DNA from: Apostichopus japonicus
Lineage: Eukaryota; Echinodermata; Holothuroidea; Aspidochirotida; Stichopodidae
DNA length: 64,000 bases
Direction: 5' to 3'
Assembly (NCBI RefSeq): GCF_037975245.1
Contig: NC_092567.1
Location: forward strand, 2,331,714 to 2,395,713
The translations under genes and the position numbers were made by a program. Positions 1 to 10,689 of this stretch are shown in pieces. Under the pieces are notes generated by a model. That model did not search any database and was not told where the DNA came from. It saw only the letters and a program-made list of their open reading frames with translations. Each line of letters begins with the position of its first letter. Positions within the stretch are counted from its first letter, which is position 1.

Positions 1-85
1 TAAGTGGAGCGCCACCATCAGTTGGCGCGGAGCGTACAAGAAAATTGTAGGCTTTACAAACTCCCCAGATGGCCGGAAACGGCCC
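1..85 (+). mobile_element. Truncated hAT-family fragment at window edge
   Basis: This stretch closely matches an internal segment of the hAT element at 1554-2841 (around 1745-1835) and, in reverse orientation, of the hAT element at 52907-53917 (around 53760-53870). All three share the words GCGCCACCAT, GTTGGCGCG and AGCGTACAAGAAAATT, followed by a segment containing GGCCGGAAACGGC (the third copy diverges here). The copy is cut by the window start, so its terminus and target duplication cannot be seen. It is a non-coding, non-autonomous fragment. Confidence 0.65.
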
Positions 86-1070
86 CCGTAGTGTTTTAGG
101 CTGCATGAGTTCAGCTTTGAAATATAAATTTCATGTATGCAATTCCTCAATTATTGAGAAAATATTCAATCTAGGAAAAAAGTAATACATGTCAGATGAG
201 TTGAGATGGTACAATAATCATAATGAATTGTGCATCCTCTTTCATTTATTCTGTCTGCCATGCTCCCGTATTCACCTTCTGTATCTCTATTACCTTTGTC
301 CATCACCCCATCCATAGTCCATACATGTTCATTACTCAAGTGCCTCACCGTCCATAGTCGGTGTTGTGGTCAATATAGACGGTTCTCTGTAACAATCCCT
401 TCCTGGTGGCTAATGGCTATCAGTGATCGTCGGCTTGCATTCTTATATATACACTGCAAACAGCAAAATGTAACCGATAATCGTCCGATATAGAACGCAC
501 CTGGGCGTCAAAGCCTTATTACAATAAAGAACAAGTTAAGTGGTTAAGTGGAATACTTTTTGACATATAATGCCCTTTTTAGAAACACCTAATTTTTGAG
601 CGCCTGATGTGTATAGTGTTCAAATCCTGAACGCCTACTGTTCAAATGCTTTACGCTACAGCGCTCAAATTGTGAACGCTAGCGTTCACATTTTAAACGC
701 AACAGATATATGTAAGTGTTTAAAGAGGCATTTAGACGTCAACACGATGCAAGCTCTTCAAGTAGGCTAGGCATATCCCTTCATCCTCAACATGTTCTGA
801 CGCCCCGACTCGTTATATCATAGGCCTATATTTGTTATATTTTGTTGTTGTTTGTTTGCAGTGTATGAAACCCTGGAGTGAGAATAGCATGCAAAAATAC
901 TGAGGTTGAAACCTCAGTATTTTGACCTAACCTAATTTTAACTTAACTTTAATTTATTTTATTTTAATTTGAACTTATTTTTTTTTTTATATCTGACTGG
1001 AAATTGGGGGGGGGGTGATTGTGTAGACCATACCCCCTTGACCAAAAAGTGGGGGATATATCCCCCCATC
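86..1070. other. Intergenic DNA, no gene seen
   Basis: There is no ORF with recognisable protein similarity and no convincing exon. The interval contains a short degenerate tandem repeat with a palindrome (615-702), a T-rich tract near 910-990, and just before the Mutator-like element a G/C-run block around GGGGGATATATCCCCCC. That last word also occurs near 2450 inside the neighbouring hAT element. Confidence 0.5.
615..702. repeat. Four-unit degenerate 22-bp repeat with 20-bp perfect palindrome
   Basis: Four adjacent units of about 22 bp follow the pattern GTTCAAATnnTGAACGCn. Between the third and fourth units lies a perfect 20-bp palindrome, TGTGAACGCTAGCGTTCACA, at 671-690. Each unit carries half-sites (GTTCA and TGAAC) in inverted orientation, so the block could form a cruciform or bind a dimeric protein. 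No function can be assigned from sequence alone. Confidence 0.6.
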
Positions 1071-1079
1071 CCCCGGGAT

Positions 1080-3720
1080 GCGAATTTTGTTTTTCCCAAA
1101 CAGGTTTACAATTGCGTCTAAATAGGCGCTCATGATTGGTCGGAAAAGTTACGTCATCACGATAGAAACTTTTACTTCCAGGAAACCAAAGTGTCTGCAT
1201 CCATTCGTTGGAACGAAGATATACCCATTCAAAATTACCCGAAGCTTTTCGTTGTAGATGTGTTTGGAATTGGTTTAGACATATTGAGCACACTAGTATG
1301 GTATGATCATCTACTTTGATCGAAGTTTTCTGTGAAGGCATTAACATCGCACAGTGAAATGTTCGTACAGGGTACATCACACATGCGCTGGTGGCCTATA
1401 TGTATTATAACTGTGTAAACAGTGTAGTGACTGAAATATATCATACTGTAGCATGAAGGGCTCATAATTGACGCAATTAAGGATTTGATCAAAGATGTAT
1501 ATCAAGGAAAAATCCAAATCACTCAGCTCTATGTGTTTTTGAAATGTGTAGTTCAGGGGCGTATCCAGGATTTTCCAATAGGGGGGCGTCAGGTATGAAT
1601 GATCGCCGTCCTGGGGGATGGGTCTAAGGGGAGGGGGTGGACAATTTTAGCTTTCGAAGAAGGGCTGAAATGCAAAATGGTGCCATATGCATGGGCGGCG
1701 ATCCGTACTTCCGAGTGGGGGGGGGGGGATATGACCTTGTTGACTATCTAAGCGTAGCGCCACCATAAGTTGGCGCGAAGCGTACAAGAAAATTTTGGGA
1801 TTAACAAACCCTCTAGATGGCCGGAAACGGCACTTCCCGAGGTTTCCAAGCGGCATATACCCAACTTTAAAATAGGGATGTCATGTCCGAAATATCTCAT
1901 AATCAGGATCCAAAATACTTTTTTTTTTAATTTCGGGTGTTATTTTGGGAAAATTGCCCCTGTCAATCTTGTTTCAGGCACTACGTTAGAATGTTCGAGA
2001 GCTCTTTTATATTATTCGATGAAGAAAATGGCCTCATGCAGGCTATTATAGGCCTATATACATGCAATACACAATTACACATAGTTACATTCCTAGGTAC
2101 CGATTGCTAGGGTATCCAGGTGAAACGTGTATTAAGCATTACCCTGGTAACATGAGATTCTCAGCTGTTCGAGGGAACATGTACGTGTGTAGGCCTACTA
2201 TAGGGCCTATATGAATACTATGAGGGTGCATATATGTACTATATCAATACCGTGTGCGCAATAATACATTTTGTTGTTATAGGGCCAATGAAGCCTACAG
2301 TCAACTATTCTTGCTTTATAAAGACGCTTTATTTGAAAAGATCGCACTGCGTTTATGGGTAGGCGAGAAATGAAGCTAAAAAAGAGCCGTACATTAACGA
2401 TGATGCATAAATGTAGGCATGAAAATATTCTTATCCCTGGCATTTGGTGGGGGGATATATCCCCCTTCCCCCCAGGATCGCCGCCCATGGCCATATGTGA
2501 TCCATTTTCGACCTTAATAATAAGCAACATTTCCAGTAAATATGGACACAAAATGCACAATTTAGTATGGCTGGCATGTCACTTAGTGTTTATAGTGATA
2601 ATACAAACACAATTACCATTTATGTTTCTAAAACTATTATGCCGCCGAACTTCGCCAGAACCTTTTTCTGGCAAACAAAAAATAAAGCATACGGGAGGGG
2701 GGGGGGTTGAGCGATCACCGACATCTCACTTAAAGGTCGTCATCAATTTTTTTATTGTTTTGGCTAAACTTTTTTTTTTTTTTGGTGACGGCCAATAGGA
2801 GGGCGCGCCCCTGTTGCGCCCCCCCTCTGGATACGCCCCTGGTATAGTTCCTCAGAAATTTTATGATCTCAAAATATTTAAGGTTCTGTGCTTATGCACA
2901 GTACAATTGAGCAGAATTTGACCACAAAATGTCTGCCGTGTCAAGTTCTATCATACCCCTAATATTGACACATTCGTCGATTAGCTAACTGTAGTCCAGG
3001 CCTTAGTATACATCCATTGACTTTAGATGGTGTTTGCTATGCTCTGAGCCTCTAAGCGCAGACAAGTCAGGTCCCAGAGAGTAGTCTTATCATATTGAGG
3101 TAATGTTGGTTATTTTTAGGATGTAAGATTTCCAAATGCCCCCAAAACGTGCAAAACTTGGGGTGGGGGGAGGGTGTTAAAAGCTTAAAAATACCACAAT
3201 TTGGTCAGCAAATAGCTGAAATGGATTCAAACTCATGAAAAATGTAATTCTGCTTGACTGCAAAAAGTTTAGGTGGCCTGCTGTATTGTTGCTAGTAATA
3301 ATTGAAGGTGCGTCAATTACGGGGGTGCGTCAATTATGAAGCCTTGACTACACTAAACTGTTTGCGTATATTCATTCAAGACTCGTGAAGTTGATTTTAG
3401 TGTAGGCCTACCCATTCCACGAAACAAATTCCGATTGCAGTAGAACGGCTCACAAATCTTGAATAACGTAAACACGAACCCAATAGAATGTAGCGTATGT
3501 ATCATAAGTAAGGTCAACGTGTGATTCAAGCATTAAAAGTAAAGTTAGGGAACTTAGGGCGTTTGATGGACCGTTACAAGACTTAAATCAGTGTCAGTGT
3601 GTAATTCAGTGCATGTCTTCGAACTTCGAAGCGATGCCCATTATTTATGCTGACGTCACGAGCAATCTGATTCGCGGAAACTCCGTAATTGCAAACCTGT
3701 TTGGGAAAGAAAAAAATCGC
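1080..3720. mobile_element. Non-autonomous Mutator-like (MULE) element, copy A, interrupted by a hAT element
   Basis: The left end reads GCGAATTTTGTTTTTCCC and the reverse complement of the right end reads GCGATTTTTTTCTTTCCC. Both continue into AAACAGGTTT(A/G)CAATT, giving a TIR of about 40 bp. The flanks carry an exact 9-bp duplication, CCCCGGGAT, at 1071-1079 and 3721-3729; 9 bp is the hallmark length of Mutator-like transposition. With the inserted hAT element and its duplication removed, the element is about 1345 bp, almost the same as the second copy at 46901-48241 (1341 bp). Several internal stretches match that copy, for example around 1140-1470 and 3360-3560. There is no transposase ORF, so it is non-autonomous. 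Superfamily is inferred from TSD length and TIR form. Confidence 0.85.
1554..2841. mobile_element. hAT-type non-autonomous element nested in MULE copy A
   Basis: The left terminus is CAGGGGCGTATCCAG and the right terminus is CTGGATACGCCCCTG, a perfect inverted repeat of about 15 bp with the CAG...CTG ends typical of hAT elements. The flanking 8-bp duplication is GTGTAGTT (1546-1553) and GTATAGTT (2842-2849), one mismatch. Internal sequence is shared with the fragment at 1-85 and the element at 52907-53917. It carries the G-rich word GGGTCTAAGGGGAGGGGGTG at 1620-1639. There is no intact transposase. It lies inside the Mutator-like element, so it inserted later. Confidence 0.85.
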
Positions 3721-3729
3721 CCCCGGGAT

Positions 3730-4276
3730 GTGCGCCCCATGTTTCGATGTTTTCGATAACCATACTTTACAACCCCTGCAAGGGTTGTCACTACATTAGT
3801 ATGGTTCGATGACAATGCACTCCAACATATATGGCTTGTTGTTCCAGGTTTAATTCAATCATTTGAAGCTTTAATTAAAGTATTGGAAGACTTGCTACTT
3901 ATTCGTAACGGAAGAATCTGAAATTCCAAAAATTAACACTCCATGTGTTTATGTTGAAGTATACGTTCAATATTATCAATACATCATCAGTATAATAAGA
4001 GTTTTAGCGCAATTTGGCAAATGCAGAGATTATTCTGATTGGTTTAAATATACTATGACATCATTGCAATTATCCTCAATACACCACTGTATATTCATTA
4101 GCTAGGAAAACTATCCATCTTCTTTAAACCTAATTTTTTATGATTTAAAGTGGCTGAAATAATAAGTTTTCAATGACAGTCAATGGAAAACAAAATTACT
4201 ATGAAAAAGTAAACGGTTCCTAATTTAGGTGTAGGTAAAAAAATGTAAAAGGCTGTTTATTTATTAGCTAACTTAC
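3730..4276. other. Probable intron or downstream flank of the NLR gene
   Basis: This interval follows the donor-like junction that ends the NACHT exon on the minus strand. No leucine-rich-repeat exon or other coding segment is recognisable here or further left in the window. If the gene is intact, its 3' exons lie beyond the window, past the nested transposons. Confidence 0.4.
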
Positions 4277-5773
4277 ATTATTTTTAGATGCAATCTCCAG
4301 CAACTGTGTCGTCGATCTTTGAAGAAGAGCGCTGTCGTTTTCCTGTATCCTAACTTCACGCGAGCAGAGCTCTTCCACCGAATCCATAATGTCGTTGACG
4401 TCACCAGTTTGTTCCAGGATACAGAGGATGGCAAAATTATCCCCGCCTGGTAATCCCTTCAAATGGTTGATGAGTTTCTTTCCAGCATTGGGATCCAGAC
4501 CACAGGCGAATCTAAACAGGTACTGAAGATCAAATGGATCTAAGAACTTGGAGAATATCGGAGAGATCGTGTGCGTTCTTTACAAGAGTGGCAAGGTGGT
4601 GGGCTGCATACCATTCACAGAATAGTTTATGATAAAAACGGACCATCGTTGTAAACAACACATTGTCTCCAGTAGAATCATCACCCACTTCATCTTCTTC
4701 GACCAAAATGCCAATTAAAATATACTGGTCATATGATTCTCGCCCGACTCTTTGACGAAATTCAGTCTTAATCCATGACAGTTGTTGGTTTTCCTTGTTT
4801 AATCCTTCGAAAGCTATTTTGTCTAGCTCATGGTGTTCCATTTCATGAAGATAGAACTTGTTGCTTCTATTGTCGCCAAATTTCTGTTTCAGATGGTCGT
4901 AAAAACATCTAATCATTTGTTTGAAGAATTCTGTGACAGACTTGAACTTCATGAAGTCTCTCTGGTCATGAGCCATGTGGGCAAACATCACGAATATGAG
5001 AGGCACCTGGCAAAGATCAGCAAGGATGGAGTTTTCATTGAGCCGTTGTTTTATTTCTTCCACTGCCTCATCGTTGTTACTTACTACGGCCTTGCGAATG
5101 TACTCGTCCCTAGCTTTATCATCGAACCCTGTTAGTTTGGCCCCCTTAGTTTCTTTTCTAAGACATTCTGGAAGATATCTTGTCGTTAAGCTGACATCAA
5201 AGTCTGCAAACAGTTCTATCATGATGATCTTGTGTACATCGTCATTATCATTGCTGCCCCTGCCAGGATACTCATCATATCCATCCAAAATAATGTGGAC
5301 GGAAGAGCAACTGTGAATTATCTTTTCAATCTCATCTTTGCTAAGACGGGGTTCATGGAAGAGAAGAAATGACTTAATTGCTCTATAGAGAGACTTTACA
5401 CTTCCAAGTTGTCTTAACCGAAGAAGAATTAGTATTTCTACATTGTTCATCGGGGAATCCGATACGTCATTGCACCAATCGTAGGCCAGCTGAAGGGTTA
5501 ACGTCGACTTACCATACCCGGGCTCTCCTTGTATAATGCGTCTCTTGGATTTAAACCGAAAGTCATTATAAATACTTTTGTAAGATTCCAAACGCTCCCA
5601 TGATCCTCCGGTGCCTCGCGTCAGCTCTGGTGCCAGACACACTTCAATGCCCCCTTCTACAAAGACCTTGTCCACACAATAAAGTCTATCTTTTATATAT
5701 GGTAGGGGTTGAATTGCATCATATTGGCCTTTATATGTCCTTTTGAGACCTTCTATCAGAAATATTTTCTTCT
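4277..5773 (-). CDS. NACHT-domain exon of an NLR-family innate immune receptor (frameshifted)
   Basis: A large exon encodes a STAND-type NTPase module. Walker A is GEPGYGKST (about 5502-5528) and Walker B is IILDGYDEY (about 5268-5295), followed by helical regions typical of NLRC3/NLRC4-like receptors. The upstream acceptor (TTTTTTGTTTAG) opens the exon at 5773 and a consensus donor GTAAGT closes it at 4277. The frame open from the acceptor ends in TGA at 4530-4532. The continuation typical of the family (PFDLQYLFRFACGL, then LQRSTTQLLEIAS) resumes in a frame shifted by one base; the switch lies near 4547-4565. NLRs bind nucleotide through NACHT, oligomerise on ligand sensing and signal in the cytosol. 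No LRR or N-terminal death-fold is visible in the window. It could be a decaying paralogue, an assembly error or an allele; identity as NACHT/NLR is secure, integrity is not. Confidence 0.85.
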
Positions 5774-6010
5774 CTAAACAAAAAACAGAAACAATATGTG
5801 TTAATGTTATAACGTATGACAAAATTTTACGAACAATATATTAATGACACACATGGGAACACGTAAATCTTAATTGTTTTTTAGTAAATGAATAAAATTG
5901 TGTTACTGTTCTCTGTGCTATTACGACGACAGAGGGGGAGGGGGGTTACATTTTTTACCAAAATGAAATAAAGATACGCAAATGGCAAAGTCAGAGTTAA
6001 AGGCAACTAC

Positions 6011-6115
6011 CTTGAAGATCAGGATTCAGCTCCATTATCACGTGATTTACTTCAGACAGTCTACGAAGCGTAAAGGAGTCGTGTGAGTACAGCCCCTGCC
6101 ATCGTTTCCGAGAAT
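6011..6115 (-). CDS. Upstream linker exon of the NLR-type gene
   Basis: On the minus strand this 105-nt segment is bounded by an acceptor (TTTTAAAATAG) at its 5' side and a donor (CAAG/GTAG) at its 3' side. One frame is open throughout, giving a peptide that includes RKRWQGLYSHDSFTLRRLSE and ends NHVIMELNPDLQ. It leaves one base (G) that joins the first two bases (AG) of the next exon at 5773 to make a Glu codon, so the phases fit. In related invertebrate NLRs a short linker precedes the NACHT module; here it is hydrophilic with no recognised fold. The first two bases complete a codon begun in an upstream exon that I could not identify. Confidence 0.6.
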
Positions 6116-6889
6116 CTATTTTAAAAATATGAGCAAAATAGGGAATATAAATAATTACATTGTTCCGTTAACCGTCAAGATATATACTGCATTGTGTTGA
6201 TGTTGCATATGGTTTGGTTCAATGTGTTGTTATTTAAAATGTGTTGGTAAAGAATATTTTATTCCTAGGAAGTGCAATGATTAGTACATGACAAAGAGAC
6301 ACCAAGACAAAATTCAGACAAATACCCCTGTCAGATGCCTAACTCTATGCTACGTGCTACAATCATTAAAATTACTTAAGCGCAAATAATATATTATTCC
6401 AAACAGTAATATCCATCAACCGGAATATCTCTTAGAAGATAGCTAAAGAAGGTAACAAGGGTTAATCCTATCTTTAATTACCATTTTGTGGAACCTAAAG
6501 AGAAAAGTAAATCAACTGAACTGACTTACGATTTGCTCTTCATGTCTTCATCTAATCATATATTGTGTTGTTACGAGTCCATATGCAGGTTTGTCCACCT
6601 GTCAATTGAATAGGAAAATTCCTGTAAATAGCCTTGTGTTAAGCAATGAACTCAACCACATCATAACATTCCTTTAATTGTGTGTCGTATAAAGTAGTTG
6701 AAATTCCATGGTCAGTACACTTCCGACTGACATATGCGAAACCGTGTATTACGATGCCTAACATCATTATTACGGTGAAAATAGGAAAACTAATGTATTA
6801 CAGCAACATGCCCGATACCACACGAACGCATAATGTACAACGTACAATTTTGCTAAGCGGATGTCATTTAAAACAGACATGGGCTTTCT

Positions 6890-7090
6890 GTATATCTGTA
6901 TGACGAACTGGTTGTCTGAGTACAGCTCCTGCCCATATGATCTGTATTTTTAGTACGAGAAAAATAGTTAATCTAAATAATTTCATCATTCCGTTAACCG
7001 TCAAATGCTGCATTGTTTTGTAGTTGCTGTTAATTTTTCAGATCAAGGTTCAAGAACATTTTGTATTAAAGTGCAAGACAGTTCGCTTTA
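6890..7090 (-). pseudogene. Degenerate duplicate of the NLR linker exon region
   Basis: Sequence around 6910-6950 mirrors the exon at 6011-6115: GAGTACAGC(C/T)CCTGCC is shared on the plus strand. The following intronic bases also match: TTCCGTTAACCGTCAA occurs near 6164 and again near 6990, then TGCATTGT in both. The duplicate has an extra base relative to the functional copy and no downstream donor at the equivalent place, so it looks like a dead partial tandem duplication with a spacing of about 0.83 kb. Confidence 0.6.
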
Positions 7091-9790
7091 CGGAGCAACG
7101 TCTTAAAACTGTTTGCGTCTGCTCAGAAAAAAAAAATAAGGTCCCAGCAGTCTTCCATGAAAACATTCAATGTAATATACCTGTATAGAAACACACAATA
7201 CTTAGCTATAATGAACCCTTACATTACATTGGATTGTGCGCAAGCCTATAGTGATCGATATGCCTATAGGTATATAATATGCACACAAAACCAAATGATG
7301 CAACCTATAACTAAACTACAAAAACCAGTGGTTGTCAAGTTCAGAAGCGGGTAATTGTGCCGTAGACTAGCTACAGTACTATGTATGATGACCTTGATAT
7401 CACGCAATGCATACTATTGTATGGTATAAAACTCTATTCAATAGCGTCTGTGATAATGTTATCGTCTATGAACACGCTGTGGTGTTTGAAATAAATGTTA
7501 TGTAAAACAGTGCATAGAGACAAAATTATAAAAATAAAAAATGTTTTATTACAAATCTCGACGACACAAGAACACGCCCCTAAAAGGCCTAGTACTTGCT
7601 CACGACATTAATGAACACTTCATAAGTTACCATTAACTGTTACCCGATACAAAATTATTTGTAAGTTGTATTCAAAGTTGAATGAAATTTTCCTTATCTC
7701 CAACCACTATAGACAAGTCGACCCAACCCCGGCTCGATCTTTCTAGTTACAGTATGTGTAAATAAATTTTTACGCAATGTCGATTTAAATAATGAAGCTT
7801 CAATGATATTGTGACGATGTATGAACGTTGCATCAAAGACATTATAAACTGAAGCAAATGGTCAAAAGGACAGAGAAATAGTTTTCAACGACAAAATACT
7901 GTGGTAATAATGTACTTTTTGCTCTAGCAACTCTCAATGTAGAGTGAATAAACATACTTTGAGATGAGAGTTGTTGTTATTTTTCGCTAAAAAAAAGTGT
8001 TATTTTCAGTGATAAATTGCTCTTAAACTATTGCTTCAGGATACTTGATCGTTTTAGAGGTTATTATGCCTAGTCCAAAAGATACAAAATACGATTACAA
8101 CGATTACAATGCTTTCCTGTAATATATTTGCAAGTTGTGCAGCTATCAAGTTACTACTTCATGCTGCAATTCAGCATGAGAAAGGGATTGGTGCAATTTA
8201 CTTTACAACTTAACCATCTGAGAGCTGTGAGGGTATTTAACTATAATGTTTAGTATTAAGTTCTTACAACTTACCAATTTCAGGTTTCTAGCTTGTCTCA
8301 ATATTAATTTATGAGGTTTGTTAATTGCTCTGATGTAGAAAAGAGGTCGTTGACAGCTTGTAACTCAAAACGCGTCAAAAAATCTGATTATTGTTTTTTT
8401 TTAATAGAAGAGATATAGTACCACCCTGTTTGTACACACATTTTAGGAGGGTATTTTGCCTTATTTTTAAATGAAGAAGCCTCAAAGTTTGGGATTTTAA
8501 CAAATGAAAAACGATTTTCCTGTTGTGATATTCCATATTTGTGTGAGCCTGGATATTGTACTTCAAGTTCATTCAGTTAAATGATCTGCATAATCCAATG
8601 TCATATAAACCAATAATAGTTGCAATGAACTGTCGGCTTCTGGTTTAATTCACTTAATAGACATTACTATACAATAATTGTCAATAGACACATACATGTA
8701 CAGTTTGTATTAGAAGTTTCATACTTCTCAAGAAAGGCAGAAAGTCAATTAAATGATATTTGTTCCAAAGTAAAAAGTATAACCTTTAGGTATGTAGTTT
8801 GTAAACCATTTTGTTGCTCGTCCAGTACATGTCCAGAAGAGACAGTTGAACAACATTGTTTAAGGTTAGTTAAAGGGAGCTCCTGTGCAAAGTGGTTCTC
8901 AAAAAAGCATATTGGGTCATTCCATGTCAAATCACGATTGGCTGTTGCTAGACCCTATCATATAATTACCACTTTTATTGCATGATCAGAGCGCCAGGAA
9001 TACGCATATTCTGACTATTATTATCCCACTACGAAATTCTGCAATTTGTATTGTGTATTGCTGTATTTAGTTTGTAAATTCCACTAATGGATATCATATC
9101 ATTTATCTTACAAAAGTGTACATAAAAAGTTATTTTTATGATATTAGTTATATTTGTATTGCAAAGGTGAAGTGTATATTATAGGCCCTGAAAAAAAAAA
9201 AATATTACCCAACGCTGGGGTCGGTGGATATCTAACCAAATTATGGTTCAGGGTTTGGTCATTCTACATTTACATTGACAATAACCCATATGCGTGTGGT
9301 GGTTAAAAATTACGTCAATTCAGTTTGCCTCAAATATTGGTTAAGGGGTCTAATCAGTACACTGAGTCAAACTTTTTGTTACTGTATTTTCATTTAAAAT
9401 TGGGAAATTATCATATGCAAAGGACTATAATTATGTCGCGTTTTACGAGATTAAAACGTGCTAGGGCCTAAATGCACCAGCATCGCTAAAAGAGATAAAT
9501 ACATTTTGTGCGGGTAATTTGTGTCGAAGGTAAATGCCAATGTAATGAGACGAAAACCAGCAGCAGGATTAGGTTATATTGAGAGATTCAATGTTTTCAT
9601 CAACATTTGCTATAACAGTCCTTATGTAAAAAGAACATACGTTATAACAGATTACAGCACACTGAGACCACCACAATATTTTAGCCGGATGTTTTCAAAG
9701 TATTCGTGGTTCCACTATACACGAGCTGCTATATAGGATCGACTACAGCATCCACAATAACAAATCGACTATGCCTGATTCGCGATGAAG
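7091..9790. other. Non-coding DNA, no gene seen
   Basis: AT-rich sequence with only short random ORFs. I found no splice-bounded open segment, RNA gene or transposon end that I could support. If the minus-strand NLR gene extends upstream, this would be intron. Confidence 0.4.
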
Positions 9791-9794
9791 ATCC

Positions 9795-10680
9795 ATTATA
9801 AACGATCCACTTTACACGGTCCACTTTGCTTGATCCACTTTACAGGAGCGACTATATATGATCCAATATGCTGGTTACAATATTAACGAACCACTGTGCT
9901 GAAACCACTTTACATGATCACTATTCTGGATCCAAAACGCAATATCTACTATGCACTATGTACGATCCTCTATGATGACAGATGAAAGATTAAAGATACA
10001 CTATAAAGGGTCATATATGTATTACTCACTATACCCGATCCAATATGCTGGATCCACTATGCACATTCCGCTATATACGATCCATTATAACGATTCACTT
10101 TACATGATTCACTATACAGGGTCCACTTTACAGGATCCACTATACAGTATCTGATATACATGATCCAATATGCTGGATCCACTATGCAAGATCCAGTATA
10201 TACGATCCTCTTTACATTAATTATTATACATGATGCACTATACAGGATCCAATATCTACCATACACTATACATGATGCAATATACAGGATCCAATATGCA
10301 GGATCAACTATTTATCATCCACTATACGTGATCAGTATGCTGGATCCACAATGCGTGATCTGATATGCGTGCTCCACTATATATGATCACTATGCTGGAT
10401 CTTCTAAACATGAAACACTCTAAACGACACTATACATAATCCACTATTCACCTTTTATTGTACAGGATCCGGTATGCATGTTCAAATATATATGATCCGT
10501 TATACAAAACCTAAAATACAGAATACAATATACGAGATCCACCATACGTGACTTACTATACGAGATTTAATATACATGGTCCACCATGTATGAAACAATA
10601 TACGCGATCCCCTTTACATGATCCACTAAACAGAATCCACTATGCAGGATCCACTAAACACGGTTCATTATGTAGGATAG
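9795..10680. repeat. Degenerate palindromic minisatellite (GGATCC/CACTATA type)
   Basis: Nearly 900 bp consist of irregular units of about 10-11 bp, paired into about 20-21-bp units, built from ATGATCCACTATACAGGATCC-like words (for example 10120-10200). GGATCCACTAT and CATGATCCACTA recur in variable order. Because GATCC and GGATC are complementary, the array is rich in short inverted repeats on both strands, and ORFs opened by it on both strands are low-complexity artefacts. No gene is present. Confidence 0.8.
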
Positions 10681-10689
10681 ACATGTAGG

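Noticed and set aside
964-1380. 138-codon minus-strand ORF
   Set aside because: It crosses the Mutator-like element boundary and its TIR; the equivalent frame is not preserved in the second copy at 46901-48241.
9951-10363. Tyr/Ile/His-rich ORFs on both strands
   Set aside because: Produced by the palindromic GGATCC/CACTATA minisatellite.
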